Source: an uncultured Verrucomicrobiales bacterium (GTDB lineage Bacteria > Verrucomicrobiota > Verrucomicrobiia > Verrucomicrobiales > DEV007). From it: 56,012 bases of DNA. How positions within the stretch are numbered: the first letter of the stretch is position 1; each line of letters begins with the position of its first letter. The stretch lies in the NCBI GenBank assembly GCA_937891465.1, contig CALAHF010000175.1:1-56012 (forward strand), written 5' to 3'. The notes beneath the pieces are model-generated. The model was not told the origin of the DNA. It did no database searches and saw only the letters and a program-made list of their open reading frames with translations. Shown here piece by piece: positions 24,230 to 33,722 of the stretch. A program made the position numbers and the translations under genes.

Positions 24230-27229
24230 TTATTTCACCTGCGTCGGACTTGCTAAATAGGCCATCAACTCGCGGATTTCGTCCGTTGAAAGCACCGTTA
24301 GCAAACCTTCGGGCATGATTGAAACCCCGGAAACCGTGCGAGTTTTGATTTCATTTTGCGGAATGACGATTTTCTCGTTGATCGAACGGATCGTCACCGC
24401 TGTTTCATTCTCCGATTCCGCAAAACCCGAGACAAGCCGACCGTCCACTGTTTCGATTATCTGCATTTGAAAATCCTTCGAAACCGATGCACTTGGGTCG
24501 ATCAAATTTTCCAGCAAGTAATCCAGATTGTTCCGCTGCGATCCCGTCAATTCAGGTCCAACTTCACCACCTTCACCGAAAAGTTGGTGGCAGCTCGCGC
24601 ACAGTTTTTGAAAGTGCCCGCGCCCCGCTTTTGGATCAGACTTCTTAATCGATTCCGGTGTCAGCTTTTTCCGAAACGCCGCCATTTGTTTTTTCTTTTC
24701 AGCCGAAGACGATTTCAATTCACCCCAGAGTTTAGCGATCCGTTTCGTAAGCGTTTCATCTTTCAAATTCACGATTTGCCGCGCGGTGAAAGCAGTTAGA
24801 TCCGTGCGCGGTATGTCTCCCGATTCGACCGCGTCGAGCAGCTGCGAAGCCCAGTTCGCACGCGATGCCAGCGTCTGTAATGCATCCTGTTTCGATTTTA
24901 AAATCGGATAAATTTCGAGGATTTTGACAGGCGTGTCAGGATTTTTGAAATTTGCGAGCCCGCGAATGGCGGTGGCTTGAACTGCTGGATCTTCAATTAG
25001 CTCCAATAGCAATTGATCCAAATCGTCAGGTCGATTCTGAAGCAATAAATTCAAATCATCGATTCTGGATTCATCTGGAATTTCAGAATTGTTCACATTG
25101 GATTTTAGGCTTTTGAGCGCTTTAGGGTCATCAAAAATCAAAGCCAATTGAATAGCTTTCTTCATCACATCGGGATCAGGATCTCTCGATGCAAAGTCCT
25201 TAATCATTTCCCAATCTTCAGGGGCTTCCACATTCCGGACTCCTTCAAGGCCTTCCAAAATCCCTTCGAAAACGGCTTTTTGCTCCCCATATCCGCTTCT
25301 CATATGAAGGCGCAAAAGTTTGTTGAGCTCCGTGCGTAAACCGAGCTCGGACGCAACTCTCCGCGAAACGAATTGCCGAATCAACGGATTTGGAGAGGCT
25401 GCAAAATTGCTAAACGATTCGGGCGCTTCTTGGAACATGCCTTCAATCCCATACCACAGCATGAGCAACAGATTTTGATCTTCAGGATTCAACTCACGCC
25501 ATGCGAATTCTTCAAAAATCTCCCAACGATCGTCGATCGGCATTCTCATCGCTCCAGAAATTAGGCTGAGAATCACTCGGTCAGATTCTTCGTGTCCTGC
25601 AATCCAAAGTAATTGATTTCGAATTGCATTGTTGAGGTGTCCTTCATTCAGCGGCCCACGATCGTTCGTTTCGCACAAAAGTCGGATCGACCACGCTCTG
25701 ATCGAATCGAATTCGGATGAAAGAAGCGTAAATAAGAATTCATCATCCACACGGCCGCCGCAGCGTAACGCCCACAGTGCTCTGAGTTTTTCTGCCTCTG
25801 AATTTGCTGACTCAAATTTCGTTTTTAGCAATTCGACAGGATTGGTTCGGCGATCAGATTCTGTTTGATTGCCAAATCCTTCGGATCGTTCCCACAATAT
25901 TCTACGTGCGTGACGTTCGATGAACCGATTGTCAGAGACAGCCAACTTTGTAAGTATCGGCGTGGACCTGTCATTCAGTTCAAGCTGCGGCATCTCAGGT
26001 TTTCCGTAGCTAATTTTAAAAATCCGGCCGGTCGCTTTCTGCGTGTTTCGAGTGCTGTGACATTCTCCCGTGTCCGACCAATCGCTCACGTAAACGGAAC
26101 CATCTGGTGCGAGCTGAAGAGCGACACCCATGAACCACGGGTCTTTCGATTTCATTAAATCCGGACCGTGACTCGCGGTGTAGCCGCTGCCTTTTCGCGA
26201 TAACAGATCCACATTGATCCGATCACCGTGAATGTTATTCATGAAAACCGTGCCCCGAAACGGTTCGGGCCAGGGGCCGGTTTTCGGATAAACCAGAACA
26301 CCGCAGTGCGCATGACCGCCACCGAGGTCGCGGGTTTCATCGGAATCAAATTTCGCGTGGTTTTCTCCAGCGTAATGCAGATGATCCGCGATCGTCTCGA
26401 TTCGTTGGTAAGCGTGTTGGCTTGATTGTCTTCCACGCCACGGTTCGTAATGGGCGCCTTGAATGGCGTGAAACAAATGCGGGTTCACACAATTCGTCAT
26501 GAAAGCTTCGCCACTTTCATCCCAGTCGATTCCCCACGGGTTGGTTGTTCCATCACAAAAGGATTCCCATTCACGCGTTACCGGATCAAACCGCCACACG
26601 CCGCCATCAAATCGAGTTCGTTCTGATTCCGGTGTGCCGGGCTTTCCAATCATCGACCAATTGGTGCGGCCGTGAGTTCCGTAGAGCCAGCCGTCCGGCC
26701 CCCATTCGAAACCGTTTGCGAGATTGTGCGAATTGGCATGGTTTCCAAATCCATCGAGCACCACTTCCGGCTTGCCGTCGGGAATGTCATCGCCGTCTTT
26801 GTCGGGGATGAAATAAAAGTGAGGTGGCGACATGACCCACGCCCCGCCAAAGCCGACTTCAATGCCTGTCACGTAGTTCAGCTTATCGTAGAAAACGGTG
26901 CGCTTGTCGTGTTTTCCGTCATTGTCGGTGTCTTCAAAAATCGTGATCCGATCGCCGGCGGGTTGATCCGTGTGTTTTGGATAACTTAGAGCCTCACAGA
27001 CCCACAAACGTCCTCGGTCATCGATACAAAAATCGATCGGTTGGACAACATCCGGTTCTCCTGCGAACAGAGTTACGGAAAACCCTTCCGGAACGATCAT
27101 TGATGCGGCTGCTTCTTCGGGAGGTAGCGGCTTGTCGATGGTGTCTTCGGCGCAGGCTGCAATTGCCAGCAGGGGAAGCAGAAATCGGATGTTCATTGGT
27201 TTCACTGGCAAAGACATCGCGCGAGGCAT
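24230..27229 (-). CDS. PVC-type propeller, HEAT and CxxCH haem protein
   Basis: A 999-aa exported protein. After a signal peptide (ATG at 27229, or at 27196 for MNIRFLLPLL) comes a six-bladed propeller of the membrane-bound dehydrogenase type: FSVTLFAGEPDVVQPIDFCIDDRGRLWVCE, GPDGWLYGTHGRTNW, TTNPWGIDWDESGEAF, APDGSVYVSDWSDTGECH. Helical HEAT-like repeats follow from about 450 to 820. The C-terminus is a cytochrome c-type domain with CASCH (Cys877, Cys880, His881) and an axial Met candidate near VSIMPEGL. Family members are abundant in Planctomycetota and Verrucomicrobiota and are presumed sugar or alcohol dehydrogenases with haem. The first start overlaps the sulfatase stop (TAATG at 27227-27231), implying coupling. 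Confidence 0.9.
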   Translation of the reverse strand: MPRAMSLPVKPMNIRFLLPLLAIAACAEDTIDKPLPPEEAAASMIVPEGFSVTLFAGEPDVVQPIDFCIDDRGRLWVCEALSYPKHTDQPAGDRITIFEDTDNDGKHDKRTVFYDKLNYVTGIEVGFGGAWVMSPPHFYFIPDKDGDDIPDGKPEVVLDGFGNHANSHNLANGFEWGPDGWLYGTHGRTNWSMIGKPGTPESERTRFDGGVWRFDPVTREWESFCDGTTNPWGIDWDESGEAFMTNCVNPHLFHAIQGAHYEPWRGRQSSQHAYQRIETIADHLHYAGENHAKFDSDETRDLGGGHAHCGVLVYPKTGPWPEPFRGTVFMNNIHGDRINVDLLSRKGSGYTASHGPDLMKSKDPWFMGVALQLAPDGSVYVSDWSDTGECHSTRNTQKATGRIFKISYGKPEMPQLELNDRSTPILTKLAVSDNRFIERHARRILWERSEGFGNQTESDRRTNPVELLKTKFESANSEAEKLRALWALRCGGRVDDEFLFTLLSSEFDSIRAWSIRLLCETNDRGPLNEGHLNNAIRNQLLWIAGHEESDRVILSLISGAMRMPIDDRWEIFEEFAWRELNPEDQNLLLMLWYGIEGMFQEAPESFSNFAASPNPLIRQFVSRRVASELGLRTELNKLLRLHMRSGYGEQKAVFEGILEGLEGVRNVEAPEDWEMIKDFASRDPDPDVMKKAIQLALIFDDPKALKSLKSNVNNSEIPDESRIDDLNLLLQNRPDDLDQLLLELIEDPAVQATAIRGLANFKNPDTPVKILEIYPILKSKQDALQTLASRANWASQLLDAVESGDIPRTDLTAFTARQIVNLKDETLTKRIAKLWGELKSSSAEKKKQMAAFRKKLTPESIKKSDPKAGRGHFQKLCASCHQLFGEGGEVGPELTGSQRNNLDYLLENLIDPSASVSKDFQMQIIETVDGRLVSGFAESENETAVTIRSINEKIVIPQNEIKTRTVSGVSIMPEGLLTVLSTDEIRELMAYLASPTQVK

Positions 27230-28908
27230 TATTCGGCGAGTTGAGGAAATACTTCCATGATCGGTTTATCGAGAAACGGCCAGCCTTCGTTGGACTGATT
27301 TTCCCCCGGAGTGGTGCGACCATTTCGAAGAGCACCGGCCAGATCATTGACCAGCTCCTCTACTTTTTCAGGGTGCGTTTTCTCGAGGTTGTTTCGTTCT
27401 CCAACATCGTCTTTCAAATTGAAGAGTTGAACAAGGTCCGCAGGCGTTTTGAGAGATTTTTCATAGGGCAGTGCCCAGCCTCCGCCAGCATTTTTTGAAA
27501 GCAGCAGCTTCCAGTCGCCTTTTCGAATGGAGAATTTTCCGGAGATCGAATGATGAATCGTGAAGGGGCGGATGGCGCCCGTTTCACCTTTCATTGATGG
27601 AAAAAATGAAAACGAATCTTCTGCCGCATCTGCAGGGATTTCTTCAGAACGTCCGAGAATGTCGGCGAAGCTGGCGAAGAAATCAGTGGTGCAAATGGTC
27701 GTGTCGCATTCGCTACCTGCTTCAACTTTTGCAGGCCAGCGCACCAGAAATGGAACGCGATGGCCGCCTTCGTAGATTGTGGCTTTTGAACCACGGTAGG
27801 GGCCGGACGGTTTGTAGCCAGCGTCGAACATTTTGGGGATCTCGACATAAGGAGCAAAGCCGTTATCTGACGTGAAAATAACAAGCGTGTTCTCATCGAC
27901 TCCAGATGCTTTGAGCTGTTCCAAAACCTCGGCGACCACCCAGTCGGTCTCAGCCATGAAATCGGCATACCAGCTGTATTCCTTGTAACGATCCTTAAAT
28001 TTTTTGCCCGGAGTGATGGGCGTGTGTGGCGATGTTAGGGGGAGGTAGAGGAAAAATGGTTTGGCGGATTCTTCAGCAGCTTGTTTTTTGATATAGGCGC
28101 GCGATTCGGATGCCCAATCAGCGAGGCATTCGCTGGCATCAAAGTTTTCAGCAGCAGCGCCGATACGCTGGTAATCGTTGTATTCGTTGTGAGGAAAACC
28201 ACGGTCGATCGTCGGAATCGTTACCGTCTTGTTGTTCCGAAGATATGTGTAGGGAGGCATATCGAGAGAGGAAAGAATGAAGAAAGCTTCATCAAACCCG
28301 ACATCGAGAGGCCCGTTTTTGAAGGGCTTGGTATAGTCGACGCTCCACGATCCAAAGTCTTTTTTCTTTTTGTCTGAATCACTTTTCCTTTCTTTTGCGA
28401 CCCAGTCAGCACCGAGATGCCACTTGCCAATGCAGGCTGTGTTATAGCCGGAATCACGCATGAACTGAGGCAAGTTCAATCGATTGGGATCCATCAGTGC
28501 AGGTGCGTCTACGGAAATCAGAACGCTTTTTTTGAGCCTGCTTCGCCAGTTGTATCTTCCCGTGAGAATTCCGTAACGAGTTGGCGTACAAACGGATGAA
28601 CTCGTGTGAGCATCTGTAAAATTCATGCCTTCTTTAACCATGGAGTCCAGGGCGGGGGTTGGAACGAGTCCACCTGCGTAGCTGGGTTCTCCCGGCCCCA
28701 TGTCGTCCGCCAGAATTAAAATGATATTTGGTTTCTCAGCTGAACGAGCTTTTTCTGCTAAAGCCGTGAAAAGCATCACTGCGCCGGTCATCAGCAAAAG
28801 CGCGCGGCCGGAAATTTTCGATCCAATAGGGTAGGTTCGATGAACCAATAGGGTACGTTCGAAAAATCGATGAAACGTGGCCATCAATGGGGAACTTGAA
28901 TTTTTCAT
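27229..28908 (-). CDS. Sulfatase with repeat-encoded N-terminus
   Basis: A 559-aa enzyme from the ATG at 28908 (MKNSSSPLMATFHRFF). The frame is open to 28944, but that overlaps the propeller gene. Residues 16-30 (FERTLLVHRTYPIGS) are read from a 43-bp repeat, in front of the hydrophobic segment LLLMTGAVMLFTALAEKARSAE, a late signal peptide. KPNIILILADDMGPGEP gives the metal Asp pair; CTPTRYGILTGRY holds Cys107, the formylglycine site; GKWHLGADW and FTSDNGFAP give other active-site residues. A start at ATG 28791 after the repeat (MTGAVMLF) is possible. It sits between the propeller and PVC haem genes, so sulfate removal and oxidation may be linked. Confidence 0.9.
   Translation of the reverse strand: MKNSSSPLMATFHRFFERTLLVHRTYPIGSKISGRALLLMTGAVMLFTALAEKARSAEKPNIILILADDMGPGEPSYAGGLVPTPALDSMVKEGMNFTDAHTSSSVCTPTRYGILTGRYNWRSRLKKSVLISVDAPALMDPNRLNLPQFMRDSGYNTACIGKWHLGADWVAKERKSDSDKKKKDFGSWSVDYTKPFKNGPLDVGFDEAFFILSSLDMPPYTYLRNNKTVTIPTIDRGFPHNEYNDYQRIGAAAENFDASECLADWASESRAYIKKQAAEESAKPFFLYLPLTSPHTPITPGKKFKDRYKEYSWYADFMAETDWVVAEVLEQLKASGVDENTLVIFTSDNGFAPYVEIPKMFDAGYKPSGPYRGSKATIYEGGHRVPFLVRWPAKVEAGSECDTTICTTDFFASFADILGRSEEIPADAAEDSFSFFPSMKGETGAIRPFTIHHSISGKFSIRKGDWKLLLSKNAGGGWALPYEKSLKTPADLVQLFNLKDDVGERNNLEKTHPEKVEELVNDLAGALRNGRTTPGENQSNEGWPFLDKPIMEVFPQLAE
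28819..28861. repeat. 43-bp repeat inside the sulfatase coding start
   Basis: CGATCCAATAGGGTAGGTTC, then GAT, then GAACCAATAGGGTACGTTCG: here the second half has the same direction as the first instead of being inverted. It lies within the sulfatase frame (minus strand) and encodes part of the N-terminal extension. Confidence 0.88.
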
Positions 28909-28928
28909 AACGTTGAATAATGGGACTT

Positions 28929-30176
28929 CTATTTTCCGATGCAAAACAAGTTTTCTTCGCCGCGGATGAAGAGTTGGTTTCCGAAGATGGCTGGCGATGC
29001 ATAGACTTCCTCGCCGATCTGGCTTTGCGCTACGATTTCGAGTTCGGGTCCCGGCTTTACCACGGTGATGTAGCCTGAGTCTGCCGTGAAATAAGCGAGT
29101 CCATTTGCGGAAATCATCGAAGCGCTGTGTCCGGGGTCACCCGCTTCTTTCGGGAGGAGGCGTTCGCGCCAAAAGCGCTCGCCGGTTTTTGCATCAAAGC
29201 AACTCGCCACACCATTATCAGCCACTACGAGAAAATAGTCGCCAATCGCAATCGGGCTGGGAACGTAGCTGGCACCCGCGGTGTGACGCCATTTCACGTG
29301 CGTATCCGTTACGTTTCCGCTTCCGGACGGGTCAATCGCCAGCATGTGTTTCTCGGGAAAACCGCAAGTAAGAAAGAGCAGATTCAGCTGCTCATTGTAG
29401 ACCAGTGAGGCGACATACTGTTCGGTCGGGCCATCAATGACCCAATGCTGTTTCCCAGTGTCGGGATCGTAACTGGCAACGGACATGCTACCGGAAAGAA
29501 TCATCTGAGTGCGATCTCCGATTTTCCGAATAATGGGAGTGCAGTAACTTCGGGTTTTGTTAGGGCGATCGGTTTTCCAGATTTCGTCACCGGTTTTTTG
29601 ATCGAGCGCGACGATGTAGGCATCGCCGTCGTGATCGCCATTGATGATGACTTTTCCGTTCCACAAAATGGGACACGAGCAGTAGCCGTGTTTGCTCGAG
29701 AAAACTCCAGGGCGTTTCTCCCACAACTTTTTGCCCTCGAAATCAAAGGCGGCGACATACATCTCTGATTCATCGAGGAAGCTGACAAACACTGTTTTTC
29801 CATCCGTGACGGGGGTGCTGGAAGACCGGGAGTTCAAACGATGAATGCCCTCGAAGGGTGTTTTCAGAGCCACCTTTTCCCACAGTATTTTTCCGGATGT
29901 GCGTTCAAGGCAAATCAGTGAGCGCGTTTCTTTTTCTTCATTTGCGGACACGAGAAAAATCCGGTTTTCCCAAATGATTGGCGACGCGTGGCCAATTCCG
30001 TCGATGGGAGTTTTCCAAACCGTATCCGTCGTGATGTCGAAGGCGGTTGGTAGATTGGGAGCGTTTTCAACCGTCCCATCTCCGCGGGGCCCACGCCAGA
30101 CCGGCCAGTTTTCATCTGCCAGGCAGAACTGGCTGGAAACGATAGCGGCAAACAGAAAAGTACGAATGGGAGGCAT
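28929..30176 (-). CDS. PQQ-like beta-propeller protein, exported
   Basis: A 415-aa protein from the ATG at 30176 (MPPIRTFLFAAIVSSQFCLADE), which begins right at a signal peptide; the longer frame to 30209 lacks this. WPVWRGPRGDGT is the usual opening of PVC PQQ-like propeller proteins. Blades repeat the pattern of an aromatic strand and a Gly-Lys/Glu turn: LERTSGKILWEK, FDFEGKKLWEKRPG, LDQKTGDEIWKTDRP, YDPDTGKQHWVIDG, FDAKTGERFWRERL. It resembles BamB-type or quinoprotein propellers, but active-site residues of a real PQQ dehydrogenase cannot be confirmed. It heads the run propeller-sulfatase-PVC haem protein and is divergent from the aminotransferase gene. Confidence 0.88.
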   Translation of the reverse strand: MPPIRTFLFAAIVSSQFCLADENWPVWRGPRGDGTVENAPNLPTAFDITTDTVWKTPIDGIGHASPIIWENRIFLVSANEEKETRSLICLERTSGKILWEKVALKTPFEGIHRLNSRSSSTPVTDGKTVFVSFLDESEMYVAAFDFEGKKLWEKRPGVFSSKHGYCSCPILWNGKVIINGDHDGDAYIVALDQKTGDEIWKTDRPNKTRSYCTPIIRKIGDRTQMILSGSMSVASYDPDTGKQHWVIDGPTEQYVASLVYNEQLNLLFLTCGFPEKHMLAIDPSGSGNVTDTHVKWRHTAGASYVPSPIAIGDYFLVVADNGVASCFDAKTGERFWRERLLPKEAGDPGHSASMISANGLAYFTADSGYITVVKPGPELEIVAQSQIGEEVYASPAIFGNQLFIRGEENLFCIGK

Positions 30177-30290
30177 GTGGGAAACTATCGGATTTTCTTT
30201 CAAATCCAATGGCGGGAATCTGTCTTGTTGAAGCCTATTGCGTTGGGATTCGTAATTTGCAAACCATGACCACCCAGATCAGATTACCTC

Positions 30291-31415
30291 ATGCTCTCAT
30301 CTGAAAGTCGTCGCAAAGATTTTCCGTCGCTGGAAAACAAGGTCTATCTGAATTCCGCGGCTGAGAGTATTCCCCCCGTTGCGGTTCATGAAGCGCTGGA
30401 AACGTATTGGAGGGATAAATCGATGGGGATGAAAGGCCGCGATTTTCACTTTTCCGAGTTGGAGAAATGCCGGGAAGTGGCGGCCGGGATGTTGAAGCGG
30501 ACTCCGGAGGAGGTTGCGTTTTGTTCCTGTTCTTCGGAAGCCTACAATCTTCTGGCCTCTGCTCTTCAGCTCAACGCCGCAGATGAAGTGGTGATATCTG
30601 ATTTGGATTTCCCGGCAGGGGCAACGCCGTGGATCAGCTCCCCGGATGGTCCATCAGTTCGGCTGTGGGAGAACGACGATGGCGTTTTGGAATTGGATCG
30701 CCTGATCGGCTTACTATCGGAAAAAACGAAATTGGTTCAGGTGTCGTTGGTGAGTTTTCTAAATGGCTATCGAATTCCGTGGGCGTCTTTCCGGGATCGG
30801 GTTCGGGAACGGGCTCCAAATGCGATTCTCTCAGTGGATGTGACGCAGTGTTTTGGGCGAGTTGAGTTGGATTGTCTCGATGCTGATTGTCTGATTTCGA
30901 GCACTCACAAATGGATTCTTGGCATTCATGGGGGCTGTGTGGTGTCTGTTTCTGAGAAGTCGGCGGCACGGCTGACAACTCATGCGGGCGGATGGTTTCA
31001 TATCAAAAACGCGTTTGATAATGATCGTTTTGAAACTGCTGACCCGGTGTCGGGTGCGGCGAGTTTTGCGGTGGGAATGCCGAACTTTCCCGCGATCTAT
31101 GCGCTGCGAGCGGGGATGGATTATCTGAATGGCGTTGGGATCGATAAGATTGCCAGCCATGCGGATCCGATCGTCGCTGAACTTCATTCGCAATTAAAAG
31201 TACTAGGGATAAAAACGATGACTCCTTTTCAATCGGATAATCCTGCTGGCATCGTTGCTTTCCAACACGAGCGAGACGAGGAGATTAGCGAGGCTTTGCT
31301 CGCGGAGGATATTCACGTGATGCGCCAAGCCGGTCGTTTGCGCGTGGCGGTTCATGGATACAATCAAATGAGTGACATTGATAACCTCGTAACGATTCTG
31401 AAAAAATGGGCGTGA
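30291..31415 (+). CDS. Class V aminotransferase / cysteine desulfurase-like PLP enzyme
   Basis: A 374-aa cytoplasmic enzyme of fold type I. VYLNSAAESIPP is the usual N-terminal strand, FCSCSSEAYNLLASAL the phosphate-binding region, AILSVDVTQCFGR has the Asp that holds the pyridine nitrogen, and ISSTHKWILGIHGG carries Lys207, the Schiff-base residue. It could be a cysteine desulfurase, a kynureninase-like or an isopenicillin-epimerase-like enzyme; the mobile Cys of IscS-type proteins is not evident. The M20 peptidase gene overlaps its last 10 bp, so the two products are made together and may act in one amino-acid pathway (inference). Confidence 0.88.
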   Translation: MLSSESRRKDFPSLENKVYLNSAAESIPPVAVHEALETYWRDKSMGMKGRDFHFSELEKCREVAAGMLKRTPEEVAFCSCSSEAYNLLASALQLNAADEVVISDLDFPAGATPWISSPDGPSVRLWENDDGVLELDRLIGLLSEKTKLVQVSLVSFLNGYRIPWASFRDRVRERAPNAILSVDVTQCFGRVELDCLDADCLISSTHKWILGIHGGCVVSVSEKSAARLTTHAGGWFHIKNAFDNDRFETADPVSGAASFAVGMPNFPAIYALRAGMDYLNGVGIDKIASHADPIVAELHSQLKVLGIKTMTPFQSDNPAGIVAFQHERDEEISEALLAEDIHVMRQAGRLRVAVHGYNQMSDIDNLVTILKKWA

Positions 31416-32506
31416 TTGATATTCTTTCCGAATTGGTTCGGATCAATAGCGTCAATCCCGAGTGGGGTGGGCCGGGTGAAAGGGATGTCGCGACGTGGGT
31501 CCGGCGTTTTTTTGAAGAGCGGAATATCGACGTGTGGGAGAACGAAGTTTTACCGGGTCGGCCGAATGTGATTGCACGAATACCTGGCCAGAATCCCAAT
31601 CGAAGGATCGTGTTGGAAGCCCACATGGATACGGTGGCAACTGGGGGAATGACAGTAGAACCGTTTGATCCGGTTATTCGTGACGGCAAATTATTCGGCA
31701 GGGGAGCGGTCGATGTGAAGTGTGGCCTCGCGGCGATGATGGATGCGGTCTCGCGAATTGAGAACCCGCCGTGCGAAGTCTGGTTGGCGGCTGTTATTGA
31801 TGAGGAAAATGCCTATCGCGGGGTGCTAAGTTTGATCGATGAATTGCCGGAAGCCCACGCGGCGATTGTGGCCGAGCCAACAGAGAATCTAATTGTCCGG
31901 GCAAACAAAGGGGTCCTTCGATGGCGAATTACGACTCATGGAAAGGCGGCTCATAGCGCGAAGCCTCACTTGGGGGAAAGTGCGATTCATGAGATGGCGA
32001 GAGTGTTGGATTTGATTGAAAAAGATAACTTACGACTCGCTGAAAATAGTCATCCATTGGTAGGCCCGGCAACGTGTTGTGTCGGGACGATCGAGGGTGG
32101 AACTCAGGTCAATATTGTGCCGGACCGTTGTCAGATTACCCTCGACCGGCGAATGCAGCCGGGGGAAACGGGAGAAGCGGTTCTCGCTGAATATCGTGAG
32201 CTTTTTACAGGACTCGATGCTTCGATGGAGTCACCGGATTTGGTCGATGAAGGAATGGAAACGGCCGAAAGCGAAGCCATTGTCCAAGCGTCAAAAATGA
32301 CGTTGGGAGAGTTGGGAGGCAATCCCGAAACGGTTGGCGTTCCATTTGGCTGTGACGCCACGAAGCTGTCGCGCGCAGGAATCCCCAGTATCATTTTCGG
32401 ACCTGGCTCGATCGATCAAGCGCACGCTGCGATTGAATTTGTCGAGATCGATCAGGTCGAATTCGCGGCGGAATTCTATCGCGAAGTCGTCATGAATTTT
32501 CGATAA
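31406..32506 (+). CDS. M20-family metallopeptidase/deacylase (ArgE/DapE type)
   Basis: A 366-aa enzyme with the full set of M20 residues: LEAHMDTV (His73, Asp75), GRGAVDVKCGLAAM (Asp103), AVIDEENAYRG (catalytic Glu133 and metal Glu134), AEPTENLIVRANKG (metal acidic residue) and GPGSIDQAHAAIE (final His). The dimerisation domain lies around residues 170-275 (TTHGKAAHSAKPHLGESAIHEMARVL). Relatives remove acyl groups from ornithine or diaminopimelate precursors or cut small peptides; the substrate is not defined. It overlaps the aminotransferase gene by 10 bp. Its stop lies in the first of two tandem 17-bp repeats. Confidence 0.92.
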   Translation: MGVIDILSELVRINSVNPEWGGPGERDVATWVRRFFEERNIDVWENEVLPGRPNVIARIPGQNPNRRIVLEAHMDTVATGGMTVEPFDPVIRDGKLFGRGAVDVKCGLAAMMDAVSRIENPPCEVWLAAVIDEENAYRGVLSLIDELPEAHAAIVAEPTENLIVRANKGVLRWRITTHGKAAHSAKPHLGESAIHEMARVLDLIEKDNLRLAENSHPLVGPATCCVGTIEGGTQVNIVPDRCQITLDRRMQPGETGEAVLAEYRELFTGLDASMESPDLVDEGMETAESEAIVQASKMTLGELGGNPETVGVPFGCDATKLSRAGIPSIIFGPGSIDQAHAAIEFVEIDQVEFAAEFYREVVMNFR

Positions 32507-32534
32507 GCATTAAAAGACGATAAGCATTAAAAGA
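32501..32534. repeat. Tandem 17-bp repeat across two convergent stops
   Basis: CGATAAGCATTAAAAGA occurs at 32501-32517 and again, identical, at 32518-32534. The first copy holds the TAA stop of the M20 gene (32504-32506); the second holds the complement of the TAA stop of the amidohydrolase gene (32527-32529). Confidence 0.95.
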
Positions 32535-33444
32535 AAATGGATTCCGCAGTTTTGCGCAGCATCCATTCGCGATCTTCGGCGGTCAGGAAATCGAGACGAT
32601 CCCGAACGAGCGCGATGGCATTTTCGTAGGTATGCCCGCGGACCACTTGATACGGACAATCGCTTGCCCACATCAAACGGTTCGCTCCGTAGGCGTCTCG
32701 CAGCTGCTTGATCATCGGCCCTAAATCTTCGTAAGGAGCCGCTTTCTTTCCAAGGGCATAAAAGGCCGAGGTCTTGACGCTGACGTTTTCCTGATCGGAC
32801 AATTTGAGCAGCGCGTCCAAATCACTTTGTTCGATGGAGCCGCTGACGCCGATTCTCGCGCAATGATCAATCACGATTGGTGTTTCGGGAAACTTCCGGC
32901 TCATTTCGAGGACAGCGGGTAGAGAGTCCGGATCAGCAAGAAGGCACATCGATAGATTGTGCTCGGCTCCCGTTTCCCACATTTCGACCGTGCCTTTTGA
33001 GTCGGGCCAGGTTTCGGCACTGGCCCGGGTCGACCGAATTCGAAACCCGCGCACGCCCGACTTGGCAAGTTCCAGCATCGTCGCCTTAACATCGGGAGCA
33101 TTTTCATCGATCACAGCGACACCCCCAAACACTCCGGGATACGCCGCCATTGCGTCCAGCATGTAGGAATTATCGAACCCGTAAAAGCTCATTTGAATCA
33201 AAACGACTCGTGAAACTCCAGCAGGCTTCGAATGGGCAAACAACTCTTCCGGAGTGAAGCTCGGCGGCTTCATTTGCTCAACGGTGTATTTTTGAGCGAT
33301 CGGATATCGCTTGGTGTCCGGTGTCCACACGTGGACATGCGCATCAATGAATCCTGGTTCATCAGGCTTTTGGCAACCGGTTAAACCAAGCGCAGCGGCG
33401 GTGGTTGTTGTGGATGAAGCGAGGAATTGGCGGCGCGTTTTCAT
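32527..33444 (-). CDS. Amidohydrolase-2 family TIM-barrel enzyme, exported
   Basis: A 305-aa protein starting MKTRRQFLASSTTTTAAALGLTGC: a twin-Arg export signal with a possible lipobox ending at Cys24. The mature part shows GFIDAHVHVW (HxH metal site), FGGVAVIDEN, GVRGFRIRS, TPIVIDHCARIG (His) and MWASDCPYQV (final Asp), the set of amidohydrolase-2 proteins related to lactone hydrolases and decarboxylases such as ACMSD. A sugar-lactone or aromatic-acid substrate is possible. It converges with the M20 gene. Confidence 0.9.
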   Translation of the reverse strand: MKTRRQFLASSTTTTAAALGLTGCQKPDEPGFIDAHVHVWTPDTKRYPIAQKYTVEQMKPPSFTPEELFAHSKPAGVSRVVLIQMSFYGFDNSYMLDAMAAYPGVFGGVAVIDENAPDVKATMLELAKSGVRGFRIRSTRASAETWPDSKGTVEMWETGAEHNLSMCLLADPDSLPAVLEMSRKFPETPIVIDHCARIGVSGSIEQSDLDALLKLSDQENVSVKTSAFYALGKKAAPYEDLGPMIKQLRDAYGANRLMWASDCPYQVVRGHTYENAIALVRDRLDFLTAEDREWMLRKTAESIFF

Positions 33445-33722
33445 AGGCAGTTGAATGGGCTGATCGTTTCATTTTTGGAATCAGAAATCCAGCATCAATG
33501 CGAAACCATTGCAGTTTCGTTGTTGCCACACCAAGTCAATTTCTGCTTCAAACCCAGAATCCGGTTCGATCTTGAGCGATTGTTTCCGGACTGTGACAAA
33601 GAGGGTCGACTTTCTCGTCCAAGTTGATAAGAATCACCGCTTTCTCCTGTCACAAGCAGGGGAATTACGACAATTCACAACAGTAGCTCCCTGCGGGAAG
33701 GCGAGGTGCTGAAACACGAGAT

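Noticed and set aside
30229-30260. Decayed 43-bp repeat upstream of the aminotransferase gene
   Set aside because: CCTATTG and ATTCG are present but the spacing and the second half do not fit.
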